Below, piece by piece: positions 51,994-60,534 of a stretch of DNA of 64,000 nucleotides. Source of the stretch: Thermoguttaceae bacterium (GTDB lineage Bacteria; Planctomycetota; Planctomycetia; Pirellulales; Thermoguttaceae); contig JAFQXE010000019.1 in assembly GCA_017407125.1 (NCBI GenBank), positions 1-64,000 of the forward strand. Direction: 5' to 3'. Within the stretch, counting starts at the first letter, position 1. The number at the start of each line of letters is the position of its first letter. The position numbers and the translations under genes are program-made. The notes under the pieces were generated by a model. The model saw nothing but the letters and a program-made list of their open reading frames with translations. It was not told where the DNA came from and made no database searches.

Positions 51994-53064
51994 ATGTATA
52001 ATATGATTAATATGAATAATAATCGTCTACAGAACGCCTCGATTTCCTTTGAGAAGTCGCTTGCCAGTCCGTATTTGGAATTCGTCCGGCAGGCGATGGC
52101 GACGGATTTTGTCCTGCAGCTCAATATGGGCGAATACGCCAACGACAAGTCCGCAGCCCTGGACGCTCTGGACGTTGTTTCGCGCCTGGAAAGGGAACTG
52201 AGTTATTTTATTCCAGACAGCGTCGTCGGAGAACTCAATCGGACAGCGGCGGGAATTCCGGTTTTCCCGGACGACCCGATTTTCGATCTGTTCCAGACTT
52301 GTCAAACGCTTTTCGAACAAACGCAGGGAGCGTTCGACATTACCGCCGGGCGTCTGTGGGATATTTGGGGGTTCTCCCGCCGCGCCGGTCAGATTCCAAC
52401 GCCCGAGGAGATTCAGGCGGCTTTGGAATCGCGGGGGGAAGGAAAATTGTCGTTCCTGGACGACGTCAAAGGCGTCGCTCGAACCGACGAACGAACGCTC
52501 GTCAACCTGGGAGCTATCGGAAAGGGCTACGCCTTGGACAGAGCAAGCCGGTTCCTTTACGACTGCGGCGTTACAGACTTCCTCTTTCACGGCGGAGCCA
52601 GCAGCGTCGTCGCGATGGGAAACCGAACCGACGCAGAAGGCTGGGAAGTCGGGCTGCACAACCCTCTGCGGCAAACGTCGCCGGAAAACAGAGAATCAAC
52701 GCGTCTGGAAACGATTCGACTAAAAAATCAGGCGCTGGCGACCAGCGGATCGCAAACGCAGTTCTTCCGCGCCGGCGGGAAGCGTTACGGACACATCATC
52801 GACCCGCGAACAGGATACCCGGCGTCCACCCTGCCCGATTCGCCTATTGTTTATTCCGCGACGGCTATCGTACCAGTTCAACCCGCAGATTCAAAATACG
52901 ATTATTTCGCCGCCGCCAAAGCCGACGCCCTCGCAACCGCCTTTTACATCCTCGGTCCGGACGCCGCTCAGGAATACTGTACAAACAATCAGGGTATTGA
53001 AATAATTTTTGTTTTGCCGGATAATAAAGGAAAGTTGCCGTATAAAGTTACACATATCCAATAA
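51994..53064 (+). CDS. apbE: FAD:protein FMN transferase (ApbE family)
   Basis: 356 aa from ATG 51994, with ATG 52003 or 52012 as close alternatives. A longer frame from 51811 gives 60 Lys/Asn-rich residues unlike the family and is rejected. N-L-G-A-I-G-K-G-Y-A-L-D and H-I-I-D-P-R-T-G-Y-P are the ApbE flavin and magnesium motifs, with L-A-T-S-G-S between. It attaches FMN to flavoproteins such as NqrB/C or RnfG. No lipobox or signal peptide is seen at the chosen start, so it may act in the cytoplasm or use an undetected export signal. Confidence 0.85.
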   Translation: MYNMINMNNNRLQNASISFEKSLASPYLEFVRQAMATDFVLQLNMGEYANDKSAALDALDVVSRLERELSYFIPDSVVGELNRTAAGIPVFPDDPIFDLFQTCQTLFEQTQGAFDITAGRLWDIWGFSRRAGQIPTPEEIQAALESRGEGKLSFLDDVKGVARTDERTLVNLGAIGKGYALDRASRFLYDCGVTDFLFHGGASSVVAMGNRTDAEGWEVGLHNPLRQTSPENRESTRLETIRLKNQALATSGSQTQFFRAGGKRYGHIIDPRTGYPASTLPDSPIVYSATAIVPVQPADSKYDYFAAAKADALATAFYILGPDAAQEYCTNNQGIEIIFVLPDNKGKLPYKVTHIQ

Positions 53065-53081
53065 AACCAAGCCTCAAAAAA

Positions 53082-54344
53082 ATGAAACTTAGAAAAAACG
53101 CCATAATTCGTCGAATCTCGTCGTCAGCGTGTAAAATCAGCATGACTTTATGCTTTGCGCTGTCGATTATTCTGGTCGGTCAGACGGCTGTCAACGCGCA
53201 GACGCCATCCAGTTACGGAAAGCCGCTGGTTGTCAACGGAAAACTTCTGTATGCTCCAACTGCAACGCACACCGTAGGTTCTTCGATGTCGTCAAATGGA
53301 ATCCGCAGATACTTTCACTACGAACCGTTAGGAAATAAATTCGCCAAAGTCGATTACATTTCCCAAGCTCCCGATAAACACCAGGCGCTGCGAATTGTTG
53401 GATCGGAGTACGCGATGTGCCTCATACGCAAAAACGTTCAAGACGGCAACAAGGGCAACGGAACCGTTCGTATTTCCGGAGCTCTTAAATTGTCCTCTTC
53501 TGCGCCAGTTCCTGTTAAAACCGTTGCCACAGAAGAAAAGAAAGCTGAAGAAAAGAAAAACGAGGAAGCCCAAAAACCGGATCAGCTTTTTCCGATTATT
53601 GTTCTGCTTCAGGATAAAGACGGAATTATTCGACTCCTGGCTCAAACGGACGAAACAACTCTTTTGGAATATCAGGTTACTAACCTGTGGGAGCTGTTTA
53701 TTCTTATTCCAGAAAGCTGCAAAAAAGACTTCTTTGAGTTGTTAAAGCTCTACTGTCCAACAGCTTTTACAAGCGAACAGAATATGACTCATCGAATTTA
53801 CAACGCGATTTCCAAAAGCGCTCCATTTGACGTCAATAACTATCAGGAATACCAGCGTCTGATAGACGATTTATCCAGCGACGTCTATATGAAGCGCATG
53901 GCAGCTACAAATCGCATTAAGAAAGAGGGCGTTAATTTCCTCGCTTTTGCCCGAAAGCTGAACCAGAGTCAACTGGATCCGGAAGCGCAAGTTCGCCTGG
54001 CAGACATCCTTAGCAATGAGTATTACGCCAGCGATATGGACGACATCGAAAACATGTCGGTACTTTTTGCCAATTCACCATACGCGTTAATACCATTGCT
54101 GGAATCGGACAACCAGTCGTTTAATTCAATTGCTCAAGAGCGTCTGAAAGCAAAGCTGGGCGATTCGTTCCAGTTTGACAAGTCCGCGCCGGACGACGTT
54201 CGCGCAGCGCAAATTCAAGACCTCAAAACCAGATTGAATTTCCCAAAACCGCGAACTATCCAAATAGACGAGCAAACGAAAAAGCGGTTTCAAGATCTGA
54301 TAGACGCGATTTTTGACCAAAATCTATCAGTATTCAAATTCTGA
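53082..54344 (+). CDS. Secreted hypothetical protein
   Basis: 420 aa, unrecognised. A signal peptide (about 1-40, ending V-N-A-Q) has a long basic lead typical of planctomycete exports. A Lys/Glu-rich linker with E-K-K-A-E-E-K-K (near 150-165) splits an N-terminal beta-rich part from a helical C-terminal part. The latter has H/A-type helices resembling HEAT repeats. It lies 17 bp after apbE and is probably co-transcribed. No catalytic motif is visible. Confidence 0.75.
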   Translation: MKLRKNAIIRRISSSACKISMTLCFALSIILVGQTAVNAQTPSSYGKPLVVNGKLLYAPTATHTVGSSMSSNGIRRYFHYEPLGNKFAKVDYISQAPDKHQALRIVGSEYAMCLIRKNVQDGNKGNGTVRISGALKLSSSAPVPVKTVATEEKKAEEKKNEEAQKPDQLFPIIVLLQDKDGIIRLLAQTDETTLLEYQVTNLWELFILIPESCKKDFFELLKLYCPTAFTSEQNMTHRIYNAISKSAPFDVNNYQEYQRLIDDLSSDVYMKRMAATNRIKKEGVNFLAFARKLNQSQLDPEAQVRLADILSNEYYASDMDDIENMSVLFANSPYALIPLLESDNQSFNSIAQERLKAKLGDSFQFDKSAPDDVRAAQIQDLKTRLNFPKPRTIQIDEQTKKRFQDLIDAIFDQNLSVFKF

Positions 54345-54378
54345 GAGTCCGACGAAATCGCGTCAAGCCAAAAACAAA

Positions 54379-54420
54379 GACGATGAACGGCATCAACCGC
54401 TCATCGCCTTCTTTAATTTT
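54379..54420. terminator. Bidirectional terminator between the hypothetical gene and ilvC
   Basis: Stem GACGATGAACGG (54379-54390) with CCGCTCATCGCC (54397-54408), two mismatches, 6-nt loop. A T-rich run follows on the plus strand (54409-54420) and an A-rich run precedes it, so it can serve both convergent genes. Confidence 0.8.
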
Positions 54421-54439
54421 GTAACAGGCTATCGCTGGA

Positions 54440-55423
54440 CTATTTCTTTTCAAACATCGAGCGAATGCGGGCGCCGGTGATTTCCGCCGGGTGTTCTGCC
54501 AGAGCGGCGCGTTTGGCGTTGAGATTGGGCGCGCCAGCGGCGGCTTCCGCCAGCCACTTCTTCGCGAATTCGCCGGACTCGACGCGGCGCAGCGATTCTC
54601 TCATCAACGCCTTCATCTGTTCGTGCGGAAGAATGAACGGGCCGTTGCTGTATTCGCCCCATTCCGCGGTGTTGGAAATGACGGCGTTCATCTTCTGGAT
54701 GCCGCCTTCGTAAATCAGGTCGACGATCAGCTTGGATTCGTGAATGCATTCAAAATACGCCATCTCCGGCGGATAGCCAGCTTCGATGAGGACTTCAAAG
54801 CCGCACAGCATCAGGTCGACGATGCCGCCGCACAGAACGTTCTGTTCGCCGAAGAGGTCTTCGTAGGTTTCCTGCTGCATGGTGCATTCCAGAATGCCCG
54901 CGCGGGTCAAGCCCAAACCCTTGGCGTACGCCAAAGCAATGTCGCGAGCGTCGCCGGTGGCGTTTTGATGAACAGCGATCAAGCCGGGAACGCCAAACCC
55001 TTCCATGAACCGGCGATAGACTTCGGTTCCCGGGCTTTTCGGCGCAACCATAATCACGTTGACGTCTTTGGGCGGGACAATCGTATTGAACGTGTACGCG
55101 AACCCGTGCGAGCAGCACAGCGTGTTGCCCGGCTTGAGTCCGGCTTCGATTTCGTTCTTGTAGACTTCGCCATGTCGTTCGTCCGGAAGCAGAATCTGAA
55201 TCAGGTCAGCCTTTTCAGCGGCTTCTTTAACGCTCATAACCTCGAATCCGTCTTCTTTGGCGGCTTCAAAGGATTTGCCCTGACGAACGCCGATAATAAC
55301 GTGAACGCCCGATTCTCGCAGGCACAACGCCTGGTTGCGGCCTTGCGCTCCAAAACCCATAATAGCAACAGTTTTACCCTTCAACGGATCCAGCGATGCG
55401 GCGCTGTCATGAATGATTTCCAT
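54440..55423 (-). CDS. ilvC: Ketol-acid reductoisomerase, class I
   Basis: 327 aa from ATG 55423; a longer frame to 55528 adds 35 residues not seen in the family, and AAGGA precedes the chosen start. NADPH loop G-F-G-A-Q-G-R-N-Q-A, then P-D-E-R-H and the metal residues in D-L-F-G-E-Q. S-N-T-A-E-W-G-E-Y replaces the usual S-x-T-A-x-Y/F-G. It converts acetolactate in valine and isoleucine synthesis. No ilvB/N is adjacent. Confidence 0.92.
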   Translation of the reverse strand: MEIIHDSAASLDPLKGKTVAIMGFGAQGRNQALCLRESGVHVIIGVRQGKSFEAAKEDGFEVMSVKEAAEKADLIQILLPDERHGEVYKNEIEAGLKPGNTLCCSHGFAYTFNTIVPPKDVNVIMVAPKSPGTEVYRRFMEGFGVPGLIAVHQNATGDARDIALAYAKGLGLTRAGILECTMQQETYEDLFGEQNVLCGGIVDLMLCGFEVLIEAGYPPEMAYFECIHESKLIVDLIYEGGIQKMNAVISNTAEWGEYSNGPFILPHEQMKALMRESLRRVESGEFAKKWLAEAAAGAPNLNAKRAALAEHPAEITGARIRSMFEKK

Positions 55424-55558
55424 CGTAAAAATTCCTTCAGTAAATAAATCTTGATAAAAATTGCCGACGCCGGACGCCCAGCGAACAGCCAATTTCCGAT
55501 GTTTCAATTTTCCGATATTATACCCCATAAATACAGAGTGTCAAGAAGGGAGAGGGCG

Positions 55559-56743
55559 TCAGAACGCCTTTTCCAGAATCTCGATTATCTCGGGAACGGA
55601 AAGCTCTTTCGGGTTTCCGTTCATGCTATTGCCCAGCGACCCGCGAGCGAGGGCTGGAATTTGGGTCAGATGAACGCCCAGCTGGCTCAGCCGGCGCGGG
55701 ACTTTGAGCGTTTTGCAGATTTGCTCAATGCGTTCAATAAACTCGTCAACCCGATCCGCCCCGTAATTCCCGGACGGGGGCAGCAGGAAGTTGGCTAACG
55801 CGCTTAGTTCCGCCATCGACGCCTGTTTGTTGACCTTCAAAGCGATTGGCAGCAAACAGGCGCAAGCCGTCCCGTGAGCGACGTGAGTTTGAGCGCCCAG
55901 CGCGGCGGCGACGCCGTGAGCCATGCCCAGTCCGGAGTTCGCCAGACACATCCCGGACAGTAGCGCGGCGTGAGCAACTTTTTCTCTCGCGTCCCGATTT
56001 TGCGGATCTTTGTACGCGACTTCCAGAGAGTTCCAGATCAGCCCCAAGCCCTCAATTGCCAACGCCTGAGGAATCGGTTTCGCCTTGCGGGAAATAAAGC
56101 TCTCGATAAGCTGCGTTAGAGCGTCCATGCCCGCCGACGCCGTTACCGCTGGCGAACAGAACGTTGTCAGTTCCGGGTCAACCAGCGCGACTTTCGGCAT
56201 CATACTTTTGTGACGCAAGCTCTTTTTCACGAACGGGTCGGAAACGGAAATAACAGCGTTTTTGGTCGCCTCAGCGCCGGTTCCCGCCGTAGTTGGAATG
56301 GCGATTACCGGCAGCGGTTCTTTTTTAATTATCGCGCCCGTGCCAACGCCTTCCAGAAAATCGCGGACAGATTTTCCCTTCGCGTTGACCGCCATGGCGG
56401 CAATCGCCTTGGCGGAATCAATAGCCGACCCGCCGCCGATAGCAACGACAGACGTTTTAGACGCATTGAGAATCGAACCAACTTCCTCGGTCGCTTTGTC
56501 AATCTGCTCGACAGACGGTTCCCCATGAACGTCAATCGTCAGCGGGACGCCAATTTTAGATTCTTCAAGCGATTTGAGCAGACTGTCAAGAATGCCATTC
56601 TTCTTAAGCGTTTTAGACCCACAGACGACAACAGTCCTGTTTCCCCACGGTTTCGCCAGACGTCCCGCTTCCGCAAGCCGTCCCCAGCCAAAAGAAATCG
56701 AATTGGGAATTTGAAAATCGTAGGAATCAGTGTTGTGCGTCAT
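55559..56743 (-). CDS. Iron-containing alcohol dehydrogenase
   Basis: 394 aa. The group III ADH fold has the NAD loop G-G-G-S-A-I-D-S-A-K and metal ligands in G-M-D-A-L-T-Q, M-A-H-G and H-V-A-H-G-T. The position that is His in the common D-A-L-T-H motif is Gln here, seen also in some branches of the family, so three of four ligands are classical. The substrate (an alcohol, diol or hydroxyacid) cannot be told. It is followed downstream, on the other side, by ilvC. Confidence 0.88.
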   Translation of the reverse strand: MTHNTDSYDFQIPNSISFGWGRLAEAGRLAKPWGNRTVVVCGSKTLKKNGILDSLLKSLEESKIGVPLTIDVHGEPSVEQIDKATEEVGSILNASKTSVVAIGGGSAIDSAKAIAAMAVNAKGKSVRDFLEGVGTGAIIKKEPLPVIAIPTTAGTGAEATKNAVISVSDPFVKKSLRHKSMMPKVALVDPELTTFCSPAVTASAGMDALTQLIESFISRKAKPIPQALAIEGLGLIWNSLEVAYKDPQNRDAREKVAHAALLSGMCLANSGLGMAHGVAAALGAQTHVAHGTACACLLPIALKVNKQASMAELSALANFLLPPSGNYGADRVDEFIERIEQICKTLKVPRRLSQLGVHLTQIPALARGSLGNSMNGNPKELSVPEIIEILEKAF

Positions 56744-56756
56744 GGTGTGAGGTGAG

Positions 56757-56873
56757 CCTTTAGCTACTAGCTTCTAGCCTCTAGCTTTTTGATTTTTGAT
56801 TCAGGCTTTAAAAGGTAACGTTAAGAGCTACAGTTGTTCAAGCTAACAGCTAAAAGCTAATAGCTAACAGCTC
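56757..56873. repeat. TAGC-rich palindromic repeat (family R1, copy 4)
   Basis: TAGCTACTAGCTTCTAGCC left arm, centre with GGCTTTAAAAGG, right arm CAAGCTAACAGCTAAAAGC. It fills the gap between the S41 peptidase and the alcohol dehydrogenase, both on the minus strand. Confidence 0.75.
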
Positions 56874-56878
56874 CATTT

Positions 56879-58396
56879 TCATCTTCCCGACAGAATCCAC
56901 TGCAAGGCGCGGGAAATCTGGGCGTCGATAACGGGAACCGTTCTGTTTGGTTCGCCAGCGCGAACCGGAGCAACGATCGGATTGCCGTCTTTGTCTTTTT
57001 CCGGATTGAGCAGGACGTCAAGGAACTGGTATCGCCACAAAACCTGCTCTTTTTGATACGGACTGAGTTTTACAGTCATGCCGTTATCGGGAGTTACGCC
57101 CCATTCGTCTTCTTCGGTGAAATCGGCTTCACGATGGATATTATGCCCGCTGGGACGGAAATAGCCGCTTGTCGTCAGTTTCAGCGCGCCGCCGTCCATG
57201 TCAATTACGTTTTGAACCGAGCCTTTTCCGAAACTGCGTTCGCCAACAATTTTTGCTCGTTTTGAATCCTGCAGGCAGGCGGAAACGACTTCAGACGCCG
57301 AAGCGCTGTAACCATTGATCAAAACCGCCATCGGAACGCGGGTCAACGTTTTGCCCTTGCTGGCAAACCATGTTCTTTCGTCGGTAACGCGTCCTTTGAC
57401 GCTGACAATTGTTCCTTCGTCAACGAACATGTCACAAACTTCAATTGCGGCGCCCAAAGAGCCGCCGGGATTAAATCGCAAATCGAGAATAAGCCCTCGC
57501 ATATTGGAGTCGGTCAGTTTTTTCAAAACGGACTCCAACTCGTCCGTCGTCTTTTGTGAAAACGACGAAATGCGAACGTATGCAATTTTATTTCTGACGT
57601 CAATCCAGAAATTCCAGGAATCGTCTGCGTTGCGGCTGCATCCGCTGACGGTTGGAATGTTAATCAAATCGCGAGTAAGAACGACGTCGAAAGCTCCCTT
57701 TTTCTTTCGTTCGATGGACAGCGTTACACGCGACCCCACCGGACCTTTGAGCATGTCTGAGGACTCGTCCAACGACATGCCTTTGGTTGAAACCCCGTTG
57801 ATCGCCGTAATAACGTCGTCCGGACGAAGCCCGGCTCGATACGCCGGAGAATCCGCCAATGGAGAAACGACAATCAATTTGCCTTGCTGTTTTGCTGTGT
57901 GAATCCCAAGACCGCCAAAACGGTTTTCCAGATCGCTGCGAAAACCTTCGACGTTCTCGTTGGGAATATAATCGGAATAAGGATCCAGTTTGTTCAGAAC
58001 GCCGGCGATTGCCGCTTCGATTAGCTCTTTTTTGCTGATCGGCTTGACGTAGTTGGCTTCAACCTGGTCGATTGTATCAACCAACAGCTGATACAGAGCG
58101 TAGTTTTCGTCGTTGATTTCTCGCAGACGCTTTTCTTCGGCTTTCTTCTCCTCGTCAGTTTTAGATTCTTCTGACTTTTCTTCGTCTTGCTTTCCTTCAG
58201 TTGCCGCCTCGGCGTCCGGATTGGACGTTTCCGCTTCAGCTTCAGCCGCCAAAGCGAGACGGGATTTTACAGCCGAGACGTCTGCATAAACAAACAGAAC
58301 CGACAAAGCAAACAAAATTGCGAACGGCGAAAACAGATAAGAAAAAAGCGAGTGTTGCGAACGAACTCCGATTCTCAATGACGATGTGGTTCTCAT
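56879..58396 (-). CDS. S41 family C-terminal processing peptidase
   Basis: 505 aa. A long signal sequence or anchor (about 20-42) is followed by a Glu/Lys-rich disordered stretch (50-90), one PDZ domain (about 150-250; G-L-G-I, S-P-A-Y-R-A-G-L) and the S41 core. The catalytic Ser lies in G-Y-S-A-S-A-S-E and Lys in S-F-G-K-G-S-V-Q, so the Ser-Lys dyad is present. CtpA-type enzymes trim envelope proteins. Acts in the periplasm. It has no obvious partner here. Confidence 0.92.
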   Translation of the reverse strand: MRTTSSLRIGVRSQHSLFSYLFSPFAILFALSVLFVYADVSAVKSRLALAAEAEAETSNPDAEAATEGKQDEEKSEESKTDEEKKAEEKRLREINDENYALYQLLVDTIDQVEANYVKPISKKELIEAAIAGVLNKLDPYSDYIPNENVEGFRSDLENRFGGLGIHTAKQQGKLIVVSPLADSPAYRAGLRPDDVITAINGVSTKGMSLDESSDMLKGPVGSRVTLSIERKKKGAFDVVLTRDLINIPTVSGCSRNADDSWNFWIDVRNKIAYVRISSFSQKTTDELESVLKKLTDSNMRGLILDLRFNPGGSLGAAIEVCDMFVDEGTIVSVKGRVTDERTWFASKGKTLTRVPMAVLINGYSASASEVVSACLQDSKRAKIVGERSFGKGSVQNVIDMDGGALKLTTSGYFRPSGHNIHREADFTEEDEWGVTPDNGMTVKLSPYQKEQVLWRYQFLDVLLNPEKDKDGNPIVAPVRAGEPNRTVPVIDAQISRALQWILSGR

Positions 58397-58550
58397 AACG
58401 ATGGAATTAAAGGAGGGGATGAGGCAATAGGCAGTAGGCAGTAGGCAATAGTAAAAATTTCCTATTGCCTAAGAACCGCCTCGTATTCCGGGGGCTTACG
58501 CACCCCGGCTCGCCTAATTGCTAATTGCTAATTACTAATTGCTAATTGAA
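58397..58550. repeat. AGGCAGTAGGC, 27-mer and AATTGCTAATT repeats
   Basis: Three families meet: AGGCAATAGGCAGTAGGC units (about 58424-58452), the 27-mer starting CCGGGGGCTTACG (58488-58514, also 43892-43918), and TAATTGCTAATTGCTAATT (about 58514-58548, also about 20296-20330). Confidence 0.75.
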
Positions 58551-59180
58551 TCAGTCGTCCAACGGCTTGACTTTGAAGCTCTTGATGTAGACGACGCTGC
58601 CCGGGTCGTGCGCCTGAATGGCGAACGTGCCCTGTCCAAGACGGCGGTTTTCCCAGCCTTCCGGCGGAACGATGTCTTTGGGTTCTTTCCAATCGGCGCA
58701 AACTTTGCCATTAATCATGGTGGTGATGCGGGAACCCTGAACGATAATGTCGTAAATGAACCATTCGTTGTCCTCAGCCGGAGCGGGATTGACTTTGCAG
58801 ACGTTGTAAATGCTGGCGGTCTTCTGAGGATCTCCGTGCGTGTTGGCAACCTGGCATTCGTAACCGGTGGTCGGCCAGCCCTGTTTCTGGAACTTGGTGT
58901 GAATGTAAATGCCGCTGTTGGCCTTCGGCTTTGTCATGACGACAACCTGAGCGTGGAAGTTCTTCCAGCAATGATTGTGAACGTCGCCGACATAGAACAG
59001 ATGGCTGCAGGAGCCGTTGACTTTCATCAAGCCGTCTTCGACTGTGAAGGAATCGGGATTTCCGCCGGCTTTCCAGCCGTCCAGATTTTTCCCGTTGAAC
59101 AGTTCAACAAAACCGTCTTCCGCCGCCGCAGCGACGCCAACCATCGCGATAACCATCGCAAGAGATAAAAGGCTTCTCAT
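58551..59180 (-). CDS. Secreted DUF1080 (3-keto-disaccharide hydrolase-like) protein
   Basis: 209 aa with signal peptide (1-20). The domain starts with F-V-E-L-F-N-G-K-N-L-D-G-W-K, the family signature, and ends with G-Q-G-T-F-A-I-Q-A-H-D-P-G-S-V. DUF1080 enzymes cleave 3-keto-glycosides or bind glycans. A GAGG ribosome binding site lies about eight bases before the start. The stretch A-N-S-G-I-Y-I-H-T-K and Y-E-C-Q-V contains the conserved strand residues. It is the complete counterpart of the fragment at the window start. Confidence 0.9.
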   Translation of the reverse strand: MRSLLSLAMVIAMVGVAAAAEDGFVELFNGKNLDGWKAGGNPDSFTVEDGLMKVNGSCSHLFYVGDVHNHCWKNFHAQVVVMTKPKANSGIYIHTKFQKQGWPTTGYECQVANTHGDPQKTASIYNVCKVNPAPAEDNEWFIYDIIVQGSRITTMINGKVCADWKEPKDIVPPEGWENRRLGQGTFAIQAHDPGSVVYIKSFKVKPLDD

Positions 59181-59208
59181 TTGTAAACCTCATAAATGTA
59201 GTTAAAGG

Positions 59209-60087
59209 TTAATCGTACCAAATCTGAACCAGAAACAAGCCCTGAGGCGGAGCTGTTACGCCGCCCAAGGCGCGGTTGCGCTGTTCCAGCATCTGGTCTA
59301 TGCTTTCCGGGGGAATCTTCCCCCTGCCGATAAACGCAAGCGTTCCGGCAATAATCCGAACCATGTTATACAGAAATCCGGTTCCTTCGACTTCGATAAT
59401 CGTCAATCCTACGCCAGTGCGAGGACAAACGGAGGACTCGACCGTTAAATCGAGAATCGTCCGGACGGTGTCGTCTCGCTTTCCGCCCGAGTTGACAAAC
59501 CCGTAGAAATCGTGAGTTCCAACGAGTTTTTGCCCGGCGGAGCGCATGAGGTCAACGTCAAGCGTCTGTCGAACGCCCCAGGCGTGGGAACGGAGAAACA
59601 AATCTCCCCGTAAATCGCCAGCGTTATAAATAACGTATCGATAACGCTTTTTTTTCGTATCGCCAATGGGATTGAAGTCGTCTCGTTCCTGCCAGGATTC
59701 CAGAATTCGGATATCCTCTGGCAAGCGGCTGTTAATCGCCCCCGCCCAGGAACGAGGCTCTATTGTCCGATCCGTTCGGAACGCCGCCACCTGACCGAGC
59801 GCATGCACGCCAGCGTCGGTGCGGCTGGAACCTCGAACTTCAATTACCGGCCAATCCGGCTGGGAAGGACGCTTCTCTATAGGCGTCCCGTCCGGATAGA
59901 CCAGCGACTCGACTGCGTCTTCTATACAGCCCTGAACAGTCCGCAATTTTGGCTGACGCTGCCAGCCGCAGTAATTCGTTCCATCGTATGAAATCCGCAG
60001 CGCAATGGTTCTCGCCGGTTTTTCCGCCGGCTGCGCTGAAGACGGTTCTATAAACGGGACTTCTGAATTGACGAATGGTTCTGACAT
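59209..60087 (-). CDS. truA: tRNA pseudouridine(38-40) synthase
   Basis: 292 aa. Catalytic Asp in S-S-R-T-D-A-G-V-H-A-L-G-Q-V, plus S-Y-D-G-T-N-Y-C-G-W-Q-R-Q near the N-terminus and G-F-L-Y-N-M-V-R-I-I near the end. The first ~28 residues are Pro/Ser/Glu-rich and precede the family start R-T-I-A-L-R-I-S-Y-D-G; they may be a non-native tail from a too-early start. It modifies tRNA anticodon stems. It lies 28 bp upstream of the DUF1080 gene on the same strand. Confidence 0.92.
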   Translation of the reverse strand: MSEPFVNSEVPFIEPSSAQPAEKPARTIALRISYDGTNYCGWQRQPKLRTVQGCIEDAVESLVYPDGTPIEKRPSQPDWPVIEVRGSSRTDAGVHALGQVAAFRTDRTIEPRSWAGAINSRLPEDIRILESWQERDDFNPIGDTKKKRYRYVIYNAGDLRGDLFLRSHAWGVRQTLDVDLMRSAGQKLVGTHDFYGFVNSGGKRDDTVRTILDLTVESSVCPRTGVGLTIIEVEGTGFLYNMVRIIAGTLAFIGRGKIPPESIDQMLEQRNRALGGVTAPPQGLFLVQIWYD

Positions 60088-60534
60088 ATCGGCGCCGTAT
60101 TTCTGTATAATACTTTAATTCTAACAACAATTAGACTTCTTTGCAATAGGGGGCGGAAAATTTTACGGAGGGCGGGTATTACCAGCCGAAAAAAATATAC
60201 AAAGTTATCTTTCGCGGACAATGTCCGCTCCCCAGAATGCTTACGGGAGGCGGGTATTACCCGCCAACAAACAACCTTAGTATTCGCGGACAATGTTCGC
60301 TCCCCAGAATGTCCGCTTCCCGGAATCTTTCCTATTTTCTCAAATTATATGTTTTTTAAAAATTTTCTCGAAAATCTTTATGGGGTCTATTGATTATTTC
60401 GTCCGGATAGTGTAAAATAATAGATATGTAAGAGCGTTAGGAGGACGCTTGTTAGAAAGAGTGAAAAGTTTATTGAATCGCTTTCCTATAACGCCTCTTA
60501 CAAAAAAACTTTTTCAACAAAACAGAATCATTCC
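60088..60534 (+). repeat. 447-bp gap: tandem ~75-bp repeat and DUF1559 promoter
   Basis: Two diverged units (about 60166-60240 and 60241-60330) contain GGCGGGTATTAC, CCGCC or CAGCC, and GCGGACAATG-T/C-CCGCTCCCC; the second is followed by GTCCGCTTCCC. A promoter sits at 60390-60418. No gene is seen; a polypyrimidine/AT-rich stretch lies between. Confidence 0.65.
60390..60418 (+). promoter_or_regulatory. Promoter of the DUF1559 array, TTGATT-17-TAAAAT
   Basis: TTGATT (60390-60395) and TAAAAT (60413-60418) are separated by 17 bp. TAAAATAATAGA and the downstream GAGCGTTAGG (60432-60441) recur at the promoter at 30649. The leader to ATG 60535 is about 110 nt. Confidence 0.6.
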
